Positions 8,675 to 18,571 of a DNA stretch of 64,000 nt are shown in pieces. Positions within the stretch are counted from its first letter, which is position 1. Every line of letters starts with the position of its first letter. The stretch is taken from contig DASYAD010000040.1 in the NCBI GenBank assembly GCA_036501515.1, positions 26,689 through 90,688 on the forward strand, read 5' to 3'. A program made the position numbers and the translations under genes. Source of the stretch: Trebonia sp036501515. Lineage in GTDB: Bacteria; Actinomycetota; Actinomycetes; Streptosporangiales; Streptosporangiaceae. The notes beneath the pieces were generated by a model. The model had not been told where the DNA came from, ran no database searches, and was given only the letters and a program-made list of their open reading frames with translations.

Positions 8675-9328
8675 CTAGCACGCTGCCTGCGGCCCGCTGT
8701 CTCGCGGCAGCAGCCGGTCAAGAATCGCCAGTGAGCGGCTTACGTCGACCGCCTCGGGGTCGAGCAGCCACTGGATCTGCAGGCCGTCGGAGGCGGCGAT
8801 CACCAGCGCGGCCGCGTCCGCCGGGTCGATGCCCGCGGCGACCCCGCCTTCCCGCTGCGCTGACTCGATGCGCGTGGCGAGCTCCTGGCGCAGGGACCGG
8901 AACCGGCCACGTACGAACTCCCTGGTCACCGCGTGCTGCTCCTGCAGCGCGTCCGTGGTCAGGGTCGCGTACAGCTCGACCAGGCCGGGAATCGAGCGGT
9001 TGCGCTCGGCCGCGCCGACGATCAGCCCGACCGCGGACTCGTCGCTGGGGGAGTGGTCCCCGACGGGCATGTCCCGCTCGGCCCGCGCCTCGTGCGTACG
9101 GTACGCCTCGACGAGCAGCTCGTCGCGGGATGAGAAGTAATGACGCAGCGCGGTGTGCGACACCCCGATCGCTTCACCCACCGTCCGCAGCGAGGCCCGG
9201 TCCACGCCCCGCTGTGCCAGCAGGTCGATCACGCTGTCCAGGATCTGCTGCCTGCGCCGCACCCCTTTCGGGTACGGCCGGCGCGCGGGCCTGCCGTCGT
9301 CCGGCTCCTGGGTCGCCACGTCCGTCAC
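8675..9328 (-). CDS. TetR/AcrR family transcriptional regulator
   Basis: The 217-residue protein has an N-terminal helix-turn-helix (RRQQILDSVIDLLAQRGVD, then SLRTVGEAIGVSHTALRHYF, about residues 24-65) and an all-helical C-terminal ligand domain with the TetR_C-like VIAASDGLQIQWLLDPE segment. It most likely represses itself and the MFS gene immediately downstream on the same strand. The GTG start is preceded by AAAGGGG. Ten bases upstream lies a five-copy 17-bp repeat whose core ACGGCCGT is palindromic, a possible binding array. The ligand is unknown. Confidence 0.88.
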   Translation of the reverse strand: MTDVATQEPDDGRPARRPYPKGVRRRQQILDSVIDLLAQRGVDRASLRTVGEAIGVSHTALRHYFSSRDELLVEAYRTHEARAERDMPVGDHSPSDESAVGLIVGAAERNRSIPGLVELYATLTTDALQEQHAVTREFVRGRFRSLRQELATRIESAQREGGVAAGIDPADAAALVIAASDGLQIQWLLDPEAVDVSRSLAILDRLLPRDSGPQAAC

Positions 9329-9337
9329 CCCCTTTCA

Positions 9338-9422
9338 AGAGCACGGCCATCGTAAGAGCACGGCCGTCGTTAGGCACGGCCGTCGTTAGGGCACGGCCGT
9401 CGTCAGGGCACAGCCATCGTAG
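9338..9422. repeat. Five 17-bp direct repeats between tetR-like gene and cobN leader
   Basis: Five near-identical copies of a unit containing GCACGGCCRTCGT lie directly upstream of the TetR start. The core ACGGCCGT is self-complementary in the middle copies. It could be a multi-site operator or a noncoding minisatellite. Confidence 0.7.
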
Positions 9423-9469
9423 GAGGCCGGCTGGCCCGCCCGGGTTGACGGGCTTCGATATGCGCGGAT

Positions 9470-9590
9470 ACCGTCCAGAGTGCGTGACGGCGCCAGGGAA
9501 GCTGGTGGGAGTCCAGCACGGTCGCGCCACTGTGAGCCAGCCGCGAGCCGGCTGGCGAAGTCAGGTACCAAGCCGTCACGATCCCCCGGT
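9470..9590 (+). promoter_or_regulatory. Cobalamin riboswitch controlling cobN
   Basis: The conserved core is plain: GGGAAGCTGGTGGGAGTCC at 9496-9514, then CAGCACGGTCGCGCCACTGT, and a B12-box-like CGAAGTCAGGTACCAAGCC near 9556-9574. An 8-bp perfect stem, GTGACGGC (9484-9491) with GCCGTCAC (9572-9579), encloses the core. The element ends about 40 nt before the cobN ribosome site. Cobalamin binding is expected to lower cobN expression. Exact outer limits were not determined. Confidence 0.9.
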
Positions 9591-9628
9591 CAAGTAGGGA
9601 CGCAGGATCCCGAAGGAGGCACCGCACC

Positions 9629-12600
9629 GTGATCGTTCTGCTGTCCACCTCGGACACCGACCTGCTGTCGGCCCGCGCCAGCGGCGCGGGCTACCGGCTC
9701 GGCAACCCGGCCAGGCTCGGCGCCGAAGACGTGCCCGCGCTGCTGGCCGGCGCGGCCGGCGTTGTCGTACGGATCCTCGGGGGGCGGCGGGCCTGGGAAG
9801 ACGGGCTCGACGCGGTGCTCGCGTCCGGCGTGCCCGCCGTCGTGCTCGGCGGCGAGCAGGTGCCCGATGCCGAGCTCATGGAACTGTCGACGGTCGCGAC
9901 CGGGACCGTCGCCGAGGCGCACGCCTACCTGGCGCACGGCGGACCTGAGAACCTGCGGCAGCTCGCCCGGTTCCTGTCCGACGCGATCGAGCTGACAGGC
10001 GAGGGCTTCGACCCGCCGGCCCCGATGCCCACCTGGGGGATCCTCAGCAGGCCAGAGGCTGGCAGTGCAGACGCACCGGAAAGCACGCCCGCACCGGAAA
10101 GCACGCCGGCACCGGAAAGCACGCCCGCCTCTCAAAGCACGCCACGGCCGGTCATCGGCATCCTGTACTACCGCGCCCATCATGTCGCGGGCAACACCGG
10201 CTTCGTGCACGCGCTGGCAGACGCGGTGCAGGCGGCGGGCGGGCAGCCGCTCCCGGTGTTCTGCTCGTCGCTGCGCACGGCCGAGCCTGGCCTGATCGAC
10301 ACGCTGCGCGCGGCGGACGCGATCGTGGTGACCGTCCTCGCTTCGGGCGGGCTGGTGCCGGCCGCGGCCGGGGCGGGCGGCGCCGACGAGGAGTGGGACA
10401 TCGGCGCGCTGGCCGGCCTGGACGTGCCGGTTCTGCAGGGCCTGTGCCTGACCTCCTCCCGTGCCCAGTGGGCGGCCAGCGACGAGGGGCTGACCCCGCT
10501 TGACGCGGCCACCCAGATCGCGATCCCCGAGTTTGACGGGCGCCTCATCACGGTGCCGTTCTCGTTCAAGGAGACCGGCCCTGACGGTCTCACCAGCTAC
10601 GTGCCCGACCCCGAGCGCACCGCGCGGGTCGCGGGCATCGCCGTGAAGCACGCGATGCTGCGGCACGTGCCGCCGGGGGAGCGGCGGGTCGCCCTAATGC
10701 TTTCTGCCTATCCGACCAAGCACGCGCGGATTGGCAACGCGGTCGGCCTGGACACCCCGGCGTCCGTGATCGCCCTGCTCACGGCGCTGCGGGACGCGGG
10801 CTACGACATCGGCGGCGACCAACTGCCCGGGGTCGCGGCGGGTGACGGTGACGCGCTCATTCACGCGATCATCGCGGCCGGCGGCCAGGACGAGGACTGG
10901 CTGACGCAGGAGCAGGTCGGCAGCAGCCAGGTACGGATCGGCGCGGCGGGCTACCGCGCGTGGTTCGCGAGCCTCGACGAGAACCTCCGGCGCGCGGTCA
11001 CCGGGCACTGGGGCGAGCCGCCTGGCGAGCTGTTCACCGACCGCAGCCGTGACCCGGACGGTGAGATCGTGCTGGCCGCGCTGCGCGCGGGCAACGTCGT
11101 GGTGCTCGTGCAGCCGCCGCGCGGGTTCGGGGCCAACCCGGTCGCCATCTACCACGACCCCGACCTGCCGCCGAGCCACCACTACCTGGCGGCCTACCAC
11201 TGGCTGCGGGAGGACTTCGGCGCGCACGCGGTGGTGCACGTGGGAAAGCACGGCAACCTGGAGTGGCTGCCTGGCAAGACCGCCGGGATGTCCGCCGCCT
11301 GCGGCGCCGACGCGGCGATCGGCGACATCCCGCTGGTCTACCCGTTCCTGGTGAACGACCCGGGCGAGGGCACCCAGGCCAAGCGGCGGGCGCACGCCAC
11401 GCTGATCGGCCACCTGGTGCCGCCGATGGCGCGGGCCGAGAGCTACGGCGATATCGCCCGGCTTGAGCAGCTGATGGACGAGCACGCGCAGATCGCGGCG
11501 CTCGACCCGGCCAAGCTGCCCGCCGTCAGGGCGCAGATCTGGACGCTGATCCAGGCGGCCAAGCTCGACCACGACCTCGGTCTTGACGGGCGTCCGCACG
11601 ACGCCGAGTTCGACGATTTCCTGCTGCACGTCGACGGCTGGCTCTGCCAGATCAAGGACGCTCAGATCCGCGACGGCCTGCACGTGCTCGGACGCGCGCC
11701 GGCGGGCGCCGAGCGGGTGAACCTGGTGCTCGCGATCCTGCGCGCCCGGCAGATGTGGGGCGGCCAGGCGCAGGCGCTGCCCGGGCTGCGCGAAGCGCTC
11801 GGCTACGCCGAGGCGTCCGGTCACCGTAAGTCGGCCGACGCGGTCGAAGCCAGGGCCAGGGCGCTCGTACAGGCCATGGAAGACGCCGGCTGGGACCCCG
11901 CCGCGGTACCGGGCGTCGTCGCGGGCACGCTCGGTGCAGGTGAGAGCGGAGGCCCGGATGGCGGCGTCCAGGGCACCGGTGCCGCTGGTGCCGGCGCGGA
12001 CGTCACTGACCTGGACAGCAGTGACCTGGACCGTAGTGACGTGGACCGCACTGACCTGGACGTCACTGACCTGGACCGCAGTGACCTGGACCGCAGTGAC
12101 CTGGACGTCACTGACGTGGACCGCAGTGACCTGGACCGTAGTGACGTGGACCGTACTGACCCGCGGGCGGTGGCCGCCGTGCTGACGTTCGCCGCCACCG
12201 AAGTCGTGCCGCGGCTGGCCGGCACCGCCGACGAGCTCACCAGGACGCTGCACGCGCTCGGCGGCGGGTTCGTACCCGCGGGGCCGAGCGGCTCGCCGCT
12301 GCGCGGGCTGGTGAACGTGCTGCCGACCGGCCGTAACTTCTACTCGGTCGACCCGCGCGCGGTTCCCTCCCGGCTGGCCTGGGAGACCGGCCAGGCAATG
12401 GCCGACTCGCTGCTCGCGCGGTACCTGGCCGAGACGGGCACGTACCCGGAGTCGGTGGGCCTGTCGGTCTGGGGGACCGCGGCCATGCGCACTTCGGGCG
12501 ACGACGTCTCCGAGGTGCTGGCCCTGCTCGGCGTGCGGCCGGTATGGGACGAGGCGTCCCGGCGGGTCAGCGGGCTCGACCCGGTGCCGCTCGCCGAGCT

Positions 12601-13510
12601 AGACCGCCCGCGCGTCGATGTCACGGTGCGCATCAGCGGTTTCTTCCGCGACGCGTTCCCGCACGTGGTCACGATGCTGGACGACGCGGTCCGGCTGGTC
12701 GCCGGGCTCGACGAGCCCGACGAGCAGAACTACGTCCGCGCGCACGCGCGGGCGGACCTGGCCGCGCACGGCGACGAGCGCCGGGCGACCACCCGGATCT
12801 TCGGCTCCAAGCCGGGCGCGTACGGGGCCGGGCTGCTGCCGCTGATCGACGCGCGGAACTGGCGCGACGACGCCGACCTGGCCGAGGTCTACGCGGCCTG
12901 GGGCGGCTTCGCCTACGGCCGCGACCTCGACGGCCGTGAGGCGCGGGCGGACATGGAGACCTCGTACCGGCGGATCGCGGTGGCCGCGCACAACACCGAC
13001 ACGCTCGAGCACGACATCGCCGACTCCGACGACTACTTCCAGTACCACGGCGGCATGATCGCGACCGTCCGCGCGCTGACCGGGCGGGCGCCGCGGGCTT
13101 ACATCGGCGACTCCACCCGGCCGGATACCGTGCGCACGCGGTCGCTGGCCGAGGAGACCGCACGCGTGTTCCGCGCCCGGGTGGTCAACCCGCGCTGGAT
13201 CGACGCGATGAAGCGTCACGGCTACAAGGGCGCGTTCGAGCTCGCCGCCACGGTGGACTACCTGTTCGGCTATGACGCGACCGCGGGCGTGGTCGAGGAC
13301 TGGATGTACGACAAGCTCACCCAGGCCTACGTCCTCGACCAGGGGATGCGCGAGTTCTTCGGCCAGTCCAACCCGTGGGCGCTGCACGGTATCGCCGAAC
13401 GGCTCCTCGAAGCGGCCGAACGCAAGCTCTGGAACAACCCCGACCCGGAGACCCTGGCCGCGCTCCGCCAGGCCTACCTGGAGACTGAGGGCGATCTCGA
13501 GGACCGCTAG
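9629..13510 (+). CDS. cobN: Cobaltochelatase large subunit CobN
   Basis: This large subunit inserts Co2+ into hydrogenobyrinic acid a,c-diamide, working with an AAA+ ATPase pair (CobS/CobT or ChlI/ChlD-like) that is not in this window. The 1293-residue chain contains hallmark CobN/BchH blocks such as HVGKHGNLEWLPGK (around residue 536), NPRWIDAMKRHGYKGA and DWMYDKLTQAYV near the end. The GTG at 9629 follows AAGGAGG by 9 nt. Two low-complexity insertions occur: PESTPA repeats at about 149-172 and eleven DLDRS-like pentapeptides at about 791-845. Both lie between conserved blocks. The gene stands alone behind a cobalamin riboswitch, so its expression should be tied to cofactor level. Confidence 0.96.
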   Translation: MIVLLSTSDTDLLSARASGAGYRLGNPARLGAEDVPALLAGAAGVVVRILGGRRAWEDGLDAVLASGVPAVVLGGEQVPDAELMELSTVATGTVAEAHAYLAHGGPENLRQLARFLSDAIELTGEGFDPPAPMPTWGILSRPEAGSADAPESTPAPESTPAPESTPASQSTPRPVIGILYYRAHHVAGNTGFVHALADAVQAAGGQPLPVFCSSLRTAEPGLIDTLRAADAIVVTVLASGGLVPAAAGAGGADEEWDIGALAGLDVPVLQGLCLTSSRAQWAASDEGLTPLDAATQIAIPEFDGRLITVPFSFKETGPDGLTSYVPDPERTARVAGIAVKHAMLRHVPPGERRVALMLSAYPTKHARIGNAVGLDTPASVIALLTALRDAGYDIGGDQLPGVAAGDGDALIHAIIAAGGQDEDWLTQEQVGSSQVRIGAAGYRAWFASLDENLRRAVTGHWGEPPGELFTDRSRDPDGEIVLAALRAGNVVVLVQPPRGFGANPVAIYHDPDLPPSHHYLAAYHWLREDFGAHAVVHVGKHGNLEWLPGKTAGMSAACGADAAIGDIPLVYPFLVNDPGEGTQAKRRAHATLIGHLVPPMARAESYGDIARLEQLMDEHAQIAALDPAKLPAVRAQIWTLIQAAKLDHDLGLDGRPHDAEFDDFLLHVDGWLCQIKDAQIRDGLHVLGRAPAGAERVNLVLAILRARQMWGGQAQALPGLREALGYAEASGHRKSADAVEARARALVQAMEDAGWDPAAVPGVVAGTLGAGESGGPDGGVQGTGAAGAGADVTDLDSSDLDRSDVDRTDLDVTDLDRSDLDRSDLDVTDVDRSDLDRSDVDRTDPRAVAAVLTFAATEVVPRLAGTADELTRTLHALGGGFVPAGPSGSPLRGLVNVLPTGRNFYSVDPRAVPSRLAWETGQAMADSLLARYLAETGTYPESVGLSVWGTAAMRTSGDDVSEVLALLGVRPVWDEASRRVSGLDPVPLAELDRPRVDVTVRISGFFRDAFPHVVTMLDDAVRLVAGLDEPDEQNYVRAHARADLAAHGDERRATTRIFGSKPGAYGAGLLPLIDARNWRDDADLAEVYAAWGGFAYGRDLDGREARADMETSYRRIAVAAHNTDTLEHDIADSDDYFQYHGGMIATVRALTGRAPRAYIGDSTRPDTVRTRSLAEETARVFRARVVNPRWIDAMKRHGYKGAFELAATVDYLFGYDATAGVVEDWMYDKLTQAYVLDQGMREFFGQSNPWALHGIAERLLEAAERKLWNNPDPETLAALRQAYLETEGDLEDR
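10074..10143. repeat. In-frame 18-bp repeat in cobN N-terminal region
   Basis: Four copies of an 18-bp unit beginning GCACCGGAAAGCACG code for PESTPA-type hexapeptides. The last copy has diverged. Confidence 0.8.
11999..12163. repeat. Eleven 15-bp repeats in cobN (Asp-Leu-Asp-Arg-Ser type)
   Basis: Exactly eleven 15-bp units with consensus GACCTGGACCGCAGT run in frame and code for a strongly acidic pentapeptide array. Units differ at a few positions (GACGTCACT, GACCGTAGT) that recur in a higher-order pattern, suggesting expansion by block duplication. Confidence 0.9.
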
Positions 13511-13596
13511 GTCAGCTGGCGGTGCGGAGAACGTGGCGATCTCGAGGACCGCTGGGTCAGCTGCGGCGCGGAGAACGAGGGCGACCTCGACGACGC
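13491..13596. repeat. 45-bp duplication of the 3-prime end of cobN
   Basis: The last bases of cobN, from GCGATCTCGAGGACCGC through GGAGAAC (13491-13532), are repeated at 13536-13576 with the TAG stop changed to TGG. A shorter third copy starts near 13577. The period is 45 bp. Confidence 0.8.
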
Positions 13597-13597
13597 A

Positions 13598-13704
13598 AGT
13601 TCTCCTGCGCTGCGCTAGTTCTCCTGCGCTGCGCTAGTTCTCGTGCGCTGCGCTAGTTCTCCTGCGCTGGCCTAGTTCCCCCGGGGGGCCTTACTTCCCG
13701 TGCC

Positions 13705-13725
<21 letters not shown>
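13598..13725. repeat. 19-bp minisatellite between cobN and the P-type ATPase
   Basis: About six to seven copies of a 19-bp unit AGTTCTCCTGCGCTGCGCT decay toward the ATPase end. The array lies between two convergent genes and has no obvious coding role. Confidence 0.8.
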
Positions 13726-15768
<2,043 letters not shown>

Positions 15769-15787
15769 GGTGCCCTTCTCTAGGTAG

Positions 15788-15882
15788 CGAGCAGCAAGTC
15801 CCTCGGTGGTGAGCAGCAACTCTCAGTGGTGAGCAGCAACTCTCTCGGATGAGCAGCGCGTCTCTGCGTGGGAGCAGCAACC
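15788..15882. repeat. About 21-bp repeat in the ATPase/NmtR-like intergenic region
   Basis: Four to five copies of a unit starting GAGCAGCAACTCTC lie between the divergent genes, on the ATPase side of the candidate operator. Confidence 0.75.
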
Positions 15883-15897
15883 CAAGACTACAGGATC

Positions 15898-15917
15898 ATA
15901 TGAAGAAGTGTTCATGT
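15898..15917 (+). promoter_or_regulatory. Candidate ArsR/SmtB-type metal operator
   Basis: The sequence ATATGAA, six bases, TTCATGT forms a near-perfect inverted repeat with TGAA-N6-TTCA at its centre, the classical ArsR/SmtB operator layout. It lies 24 bp upstream of the NmtR-like start and in the shared divergent region with the ATPase. Confidence 0.7.
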
Positions 15918-15941
15918 GTGCATCGCTGCTATCCTGCGGGT

Positions 15942-16367
15942 ATGGGTCACGAACCGGGGGAACAGGACGGCCGGCTGACTCCGCCTGCGGTGCTCGATGC
16001 CGCCACCGCGGCGTCGGTCGCCGCGACCCTGCAAGCGCTGGCCACCCCGAGCAGGCTGCTGATCCTCGCCCGGTTGCGCCGGGAGCCCTGCTCAGTCACT
16101 CAGCTGTCAGCCGATATCGGCATGGAGCAGTCAGCCGTCTCCCACCAGCTCCGTCTGCTACGCCACCTCGGGCTTGTGGCAGGCACCCGCAACGGCAAGA
16201 GCACCGTCTACGCGCTGTACGACAATCACGTCGCGATGCTGCTTGACGAAGCCGTCTACCACAGCGAGCACCTGCGCCTCGGGATCCGCGACAACGTCGC
16301 CGTTCCGGAAACGGTCGCTGTTCTAGAAACGGTCGCTGTTCCGGAAAACGCAGCCTCAGCTGGCTGA
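15942..16367 (+). CDS. ArsR/SmtB-family metal sensor, NmtR-like
   Basis: The 141-residue winged-helix repressor has a recognition region LSADIGMEQSAVSHQLRLL and wing GTRNGKSTVYALYD. The last core helix contains D94-x-H96 and H107-x2-H110, the same D-x-H-x10-H-x2-H spacing as the alpha-5 Ni/Co site of mycobacterial NmtR (D91, H93, H104, H107 as I recall). I therefore predict Ni2+/Co2+-responsive derepression of the divergent P1B-4 ATPase. The ATG at 15942 was chosen because the homologous region begins just after it and the operator candidate lies upstream. The C-terminal tail is a VAVPET-type repeat (16298-16358) in place of the NmtR tail, so tail ligands are absent. Confidence 0.88.
   Translation: MGHEPGEQDGRLTPPAVLDAATAASVAATLQALATPSRLLILARLRREPCSVTQLSADIGMEQSAVSHQLRLLRHLGLVAGTRNGKSTVYALYDNHVAMLLDEAVYHSEHLRLGIRDNVAVPETVAVLETVAVPENAASAG
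16298..16358. repeat. In-frame repeat in the NmtR-like tail
   Basis: About three copies of an 18-bp unit GTCGCTGTTCCGGAAACG code for VAVPET, VAVLET and VAVPEN at the extreme C-terminus. Confidence 0.75.
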
Positions 16368-16417
16368 CGCCCGCGCGTTACCGGGCGGCGACCGGTGTCA
16401 GCCGCTCCCGTTCGGGA

Positions 16418-17395
16418 TCAGCTCGACTTCCAGCCCAGCGCCACCGCGATCGCCGCGCATACCACCCCGGCCGCAAGGGTGACGGCGCGGCTGAGCCGGA
16501 CGGCCCTGGTGATGTCCGCTGCTTCTGGTGCGCGCCCCGCCGCGCCGAGAACCGGGCGCTCCTCGACATAGGAGCGGTAGTCGTTGCGGCCGCCGAGGCG
16601 CAGGCCGAGCGCGCCGGCGAAGGCGGCTTCGGCCACGCCGGCGTTCGGGCTGGGGTGGCGGTGCCCGTCGGCCAGGGCGGTCGCCAGCGCGGCGCGGCCG
16701 CTGCCGCCCGCCGCCCGCGCGACGGCGGCGGCCAGCACGGCGGTCAGCCGGGCGGGCAGGTAGCTGGCGATGTCGTCGGCCCGCGCCGACGCCCAGCCAA
16801 AGTTCTCGTAGCGCGGGCTGTGGTGGCCGACCATCGCGTCGAGCGTGTTGACCGCCCGGTAGCCGAGCAGGCCGCCCACGCCCGCGAGGGCCCCCCACAA
16901 CAGCGGCGCGACCACGGCGTCGGAGGTGTTCTCGGCCACCGACTCGACGACCGCCCGGGCGATCTCGGTTTCGTCGAGGGTGTCGGTGCGGCGGCCGACG
17001 AGGTGGGTGAGCTGCTCGCGGGCGGCGGGCAGGTCGCCGCGCCGCAGGTGGGCCGCGACGGCTTCGGCCTCGGCGCTCAGCGACCGCGAGCCGAGGACGG
17101 TCCAGGTGCCGAGGGCGGTGACGGCGGTCAGCCAGAGCGCGGGCAGGCGGCGCGGCAGCAGGCCGAGGGCCACGGGCGCTGCCACCAGCAGCGCCGCGTA
17201 AGCCGCTCCGGTGAGGCGGTCGTCACGCCACATGCGCGTCTCGAGGCGGGCGGCGGCGCGGCCGAACAAGGCGACCGGGTGGCCGCGGCGCGGGTCGCCC
17301 GCGACCTGGTCGACGGCGACGCCCGTGAGCAGTCCCACGGCGACGGAAACGGCGCGGCGGCGGGCGTAACCATCGGGAAAGCTAGTGCATCGCAT
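16418..17395 (-). CDS. cobD: Adenosylcobinamide-phosphate synthase CobD/CbiB
   Basis: This integral membrane enzyme attaches the aminopropanol (phosphate) arm to adenosylcobyric acid. The 325-residue protein has the family blocks DQVAGDPRRGHPVALFG near the start, DLPAAREQLTHLVGRRT, ARAVVESVAENTSDAVVAPL, YRAVNTLDAMVGH and HPSPNAGVAEAAFAGAL, plus several hydrophobic segments. Its ATG lies inside the last codons of the upstream permease (14-nt overlap), so the two are cotranscribed. It is oriented away from the NmtR-like gene, which ends 50 bp before it. The assignment is strong. This late step is separated from the ring-forming genes by the cobalt regulator and pump. Confidence 0.94.
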   Translation of the reverse strand: MRCTSFPDGYARRRAVSVAVGLLTGVAVDQVAGDPRRGHPVALFGRAAARLETRMWRDDRLTGAAYAALLVAAPVALGLLPRRLPALWLTAVTALGTWTVLGSRSLSAEAEAVAAHLRRGDLPAAREQLTHLVGRRTDTLDETEIARAVVESVAENTSDAVVAPLLWGALAGVGGLLGYRAVNTLDAMVGHHSPRYENFGWASARADDIASYLPARLTAVLAAAVARAAGGSGRAALATALADGHRHPSPNAGVAEAAFAGALGLRLGGRNDYRSYVEERPVLGAAGRAPEAADITRAVRLSRAVTLAAGVVCAAIAVALGWKSS

Positions 17396-18536
17396 GGTGC
17401 CCGTGCCCGCCGCCGTCGGTGCCGTCCGTGTCGTCGGCGTCTGGCGCCGGCGCGCCGCCCATCATCCGCAGCATCGGCACGCCGCCGGTCCGCACGAAGC
17501 GCGTGACCAGGACGGCCGCCAGGACGAGGAAGACGATGTTCAGCCAGCTGGTGTAGTTCCAGGAGACCCCGTCATCGGGGATCTTGGCGGCGGCGCTGTC
17601 GGGGATGAGCCCGAGCCCGCCGAAGACCAGCTCGACCGCGTAACCGGCCGCGACCATCGCGGTGAAGAAGGTGGCGAGCAGGAACACGGCCATCCGCGTG
17701 CCGTAGTACTTGCGGTAGATGTTCAGGATCGGCGCGATGATCAGGTCGGCGAAGATGAACGCGGCCACGCCGCCGAAGCTGAGGCCGCCCTTCCACAGCA
17801 CCACCGCCAGCGGCACGTTGCCGATCGAGCACACGAAAGACAAGATCGCGACCACCGGCCCGATCAGCGGTCCCCACAGCTTGGCGGCCAGCGGGTGGCC
17901 GGCGAAGAAGAACGAGTGCCAGAAGGCGTCGGGCACCCAGGCGGCGATCGCGCCGGCGATCAGCAGCCCGATCACCAGGTCCCTGATGATCGCGGCCCAC
18001 TCCATCACGAACACGTGGCTGACCGAGGTGAACCCCTCGCGCGAAAACAGCCGGGCCGCGAACGAGCCGTCCCCGCTGACGGACATGTCCATCGCCGCGT
18101 GGCCCTCCATCGAGCCCGCGATGCCGCGGTCGGCCTGCTCTCTGGCGCGGTCGAGCAATCGGGTGCGGAGGAACAGGCGGAACAGCACCGCCAGGATCAC
18201 GATCATCAGCGGGCCGCCGGTGAACTCGGCCAGGGTGAACTGCCAGCCCATCAGCAGCGCGAGGATCACCCCGAGCTCGATCACCAGGTTGGTCGACGCG
18301 ATCTCGAACGCCATCGCGGCGGTGAAGTCGGCCCCTTTGCGGAACAGCGCGCGGGCCAGCGCCACCGCTGCGTAGGAGCACGAGGACGAGGCGGCCCCGA
18401 GCCCGGCCGCGAGCGCCAGCGTCCGCGGGCGTCGGTCGCCGAGCAGCCGTACCACCGTGGACCGCCGCACCACCGCCTGTATCACAGCCGACAGCGCGAA
18501 GCCGAGGATCAGCGCCCAGGTGATCTCCCAGGTCAT
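17382..18536 (-). CDS. ArsP-like permease (DUF318 family) with Met/His-rich loop and tail
   Basis: The 384-residue protein has about eight membrane segments and two halves, each with a Cys-containing helix (SSSCSYAAVALARALFRKG near residue 50 and SFVCSIGNVPLAVVLWKGG near 235). This is the layout of the PF03773 permease family that includes the organoarsenical exporter ArsP. The central loop has MEGHAAMDMS and the C-terminus ends GHGHHAMH, both likely to bind soft or borderline metal ions. It overlaps cobD, and a cobalt sensor and pump are nearby, so metal transport linked to cobalt is a reasonable inference. The substrate is not proven by sequence. Confidence 0.8.
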   Translation of the reverse strand: MTWEITWALILGFALSAVIQAVVRRSTVVRLLGDRRPRTLALAAGLGAASSSCSYAAVALARALFRKGADFTAAMAFEIASTNLVIELGVILALLMGWQFTLAEFTGGPLMIVILAVLFRLFLRTRLLDRAREQADRGIAGSMEGHAAMDMSVSGDGSFAARLFSREGFTSVSHVFVMEWAAIIRDLVIGLLIAGAIAAWVPDAFWHSFFFAGHPLAAKLWGPLIGPVVAILSFVCSIGNVPLAVVLWKGGLSFGGVAAFIFADLIIAPILNIYRKYYGTRMAVFLLATFFTAMVAAGYAVELVFGGLGLIPDSAAAKIPDDGVSWNYTSWLNIVFLVLAAVLVTRFVRTGGVPMLRMMGGAPAPDADDTDGTDGGGHGHHAMH

Positions 18537-18571
18537 CGACCCGGTGAGCTTCAGGGCGTGCAGGATGGCAT

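Noticed and set aside
10694..12253. 519-residue minus-strand frame inside cobN
   Set aside because: It includes the 15-bp repeat read backwards and lacks any motif; cobN is certain here.
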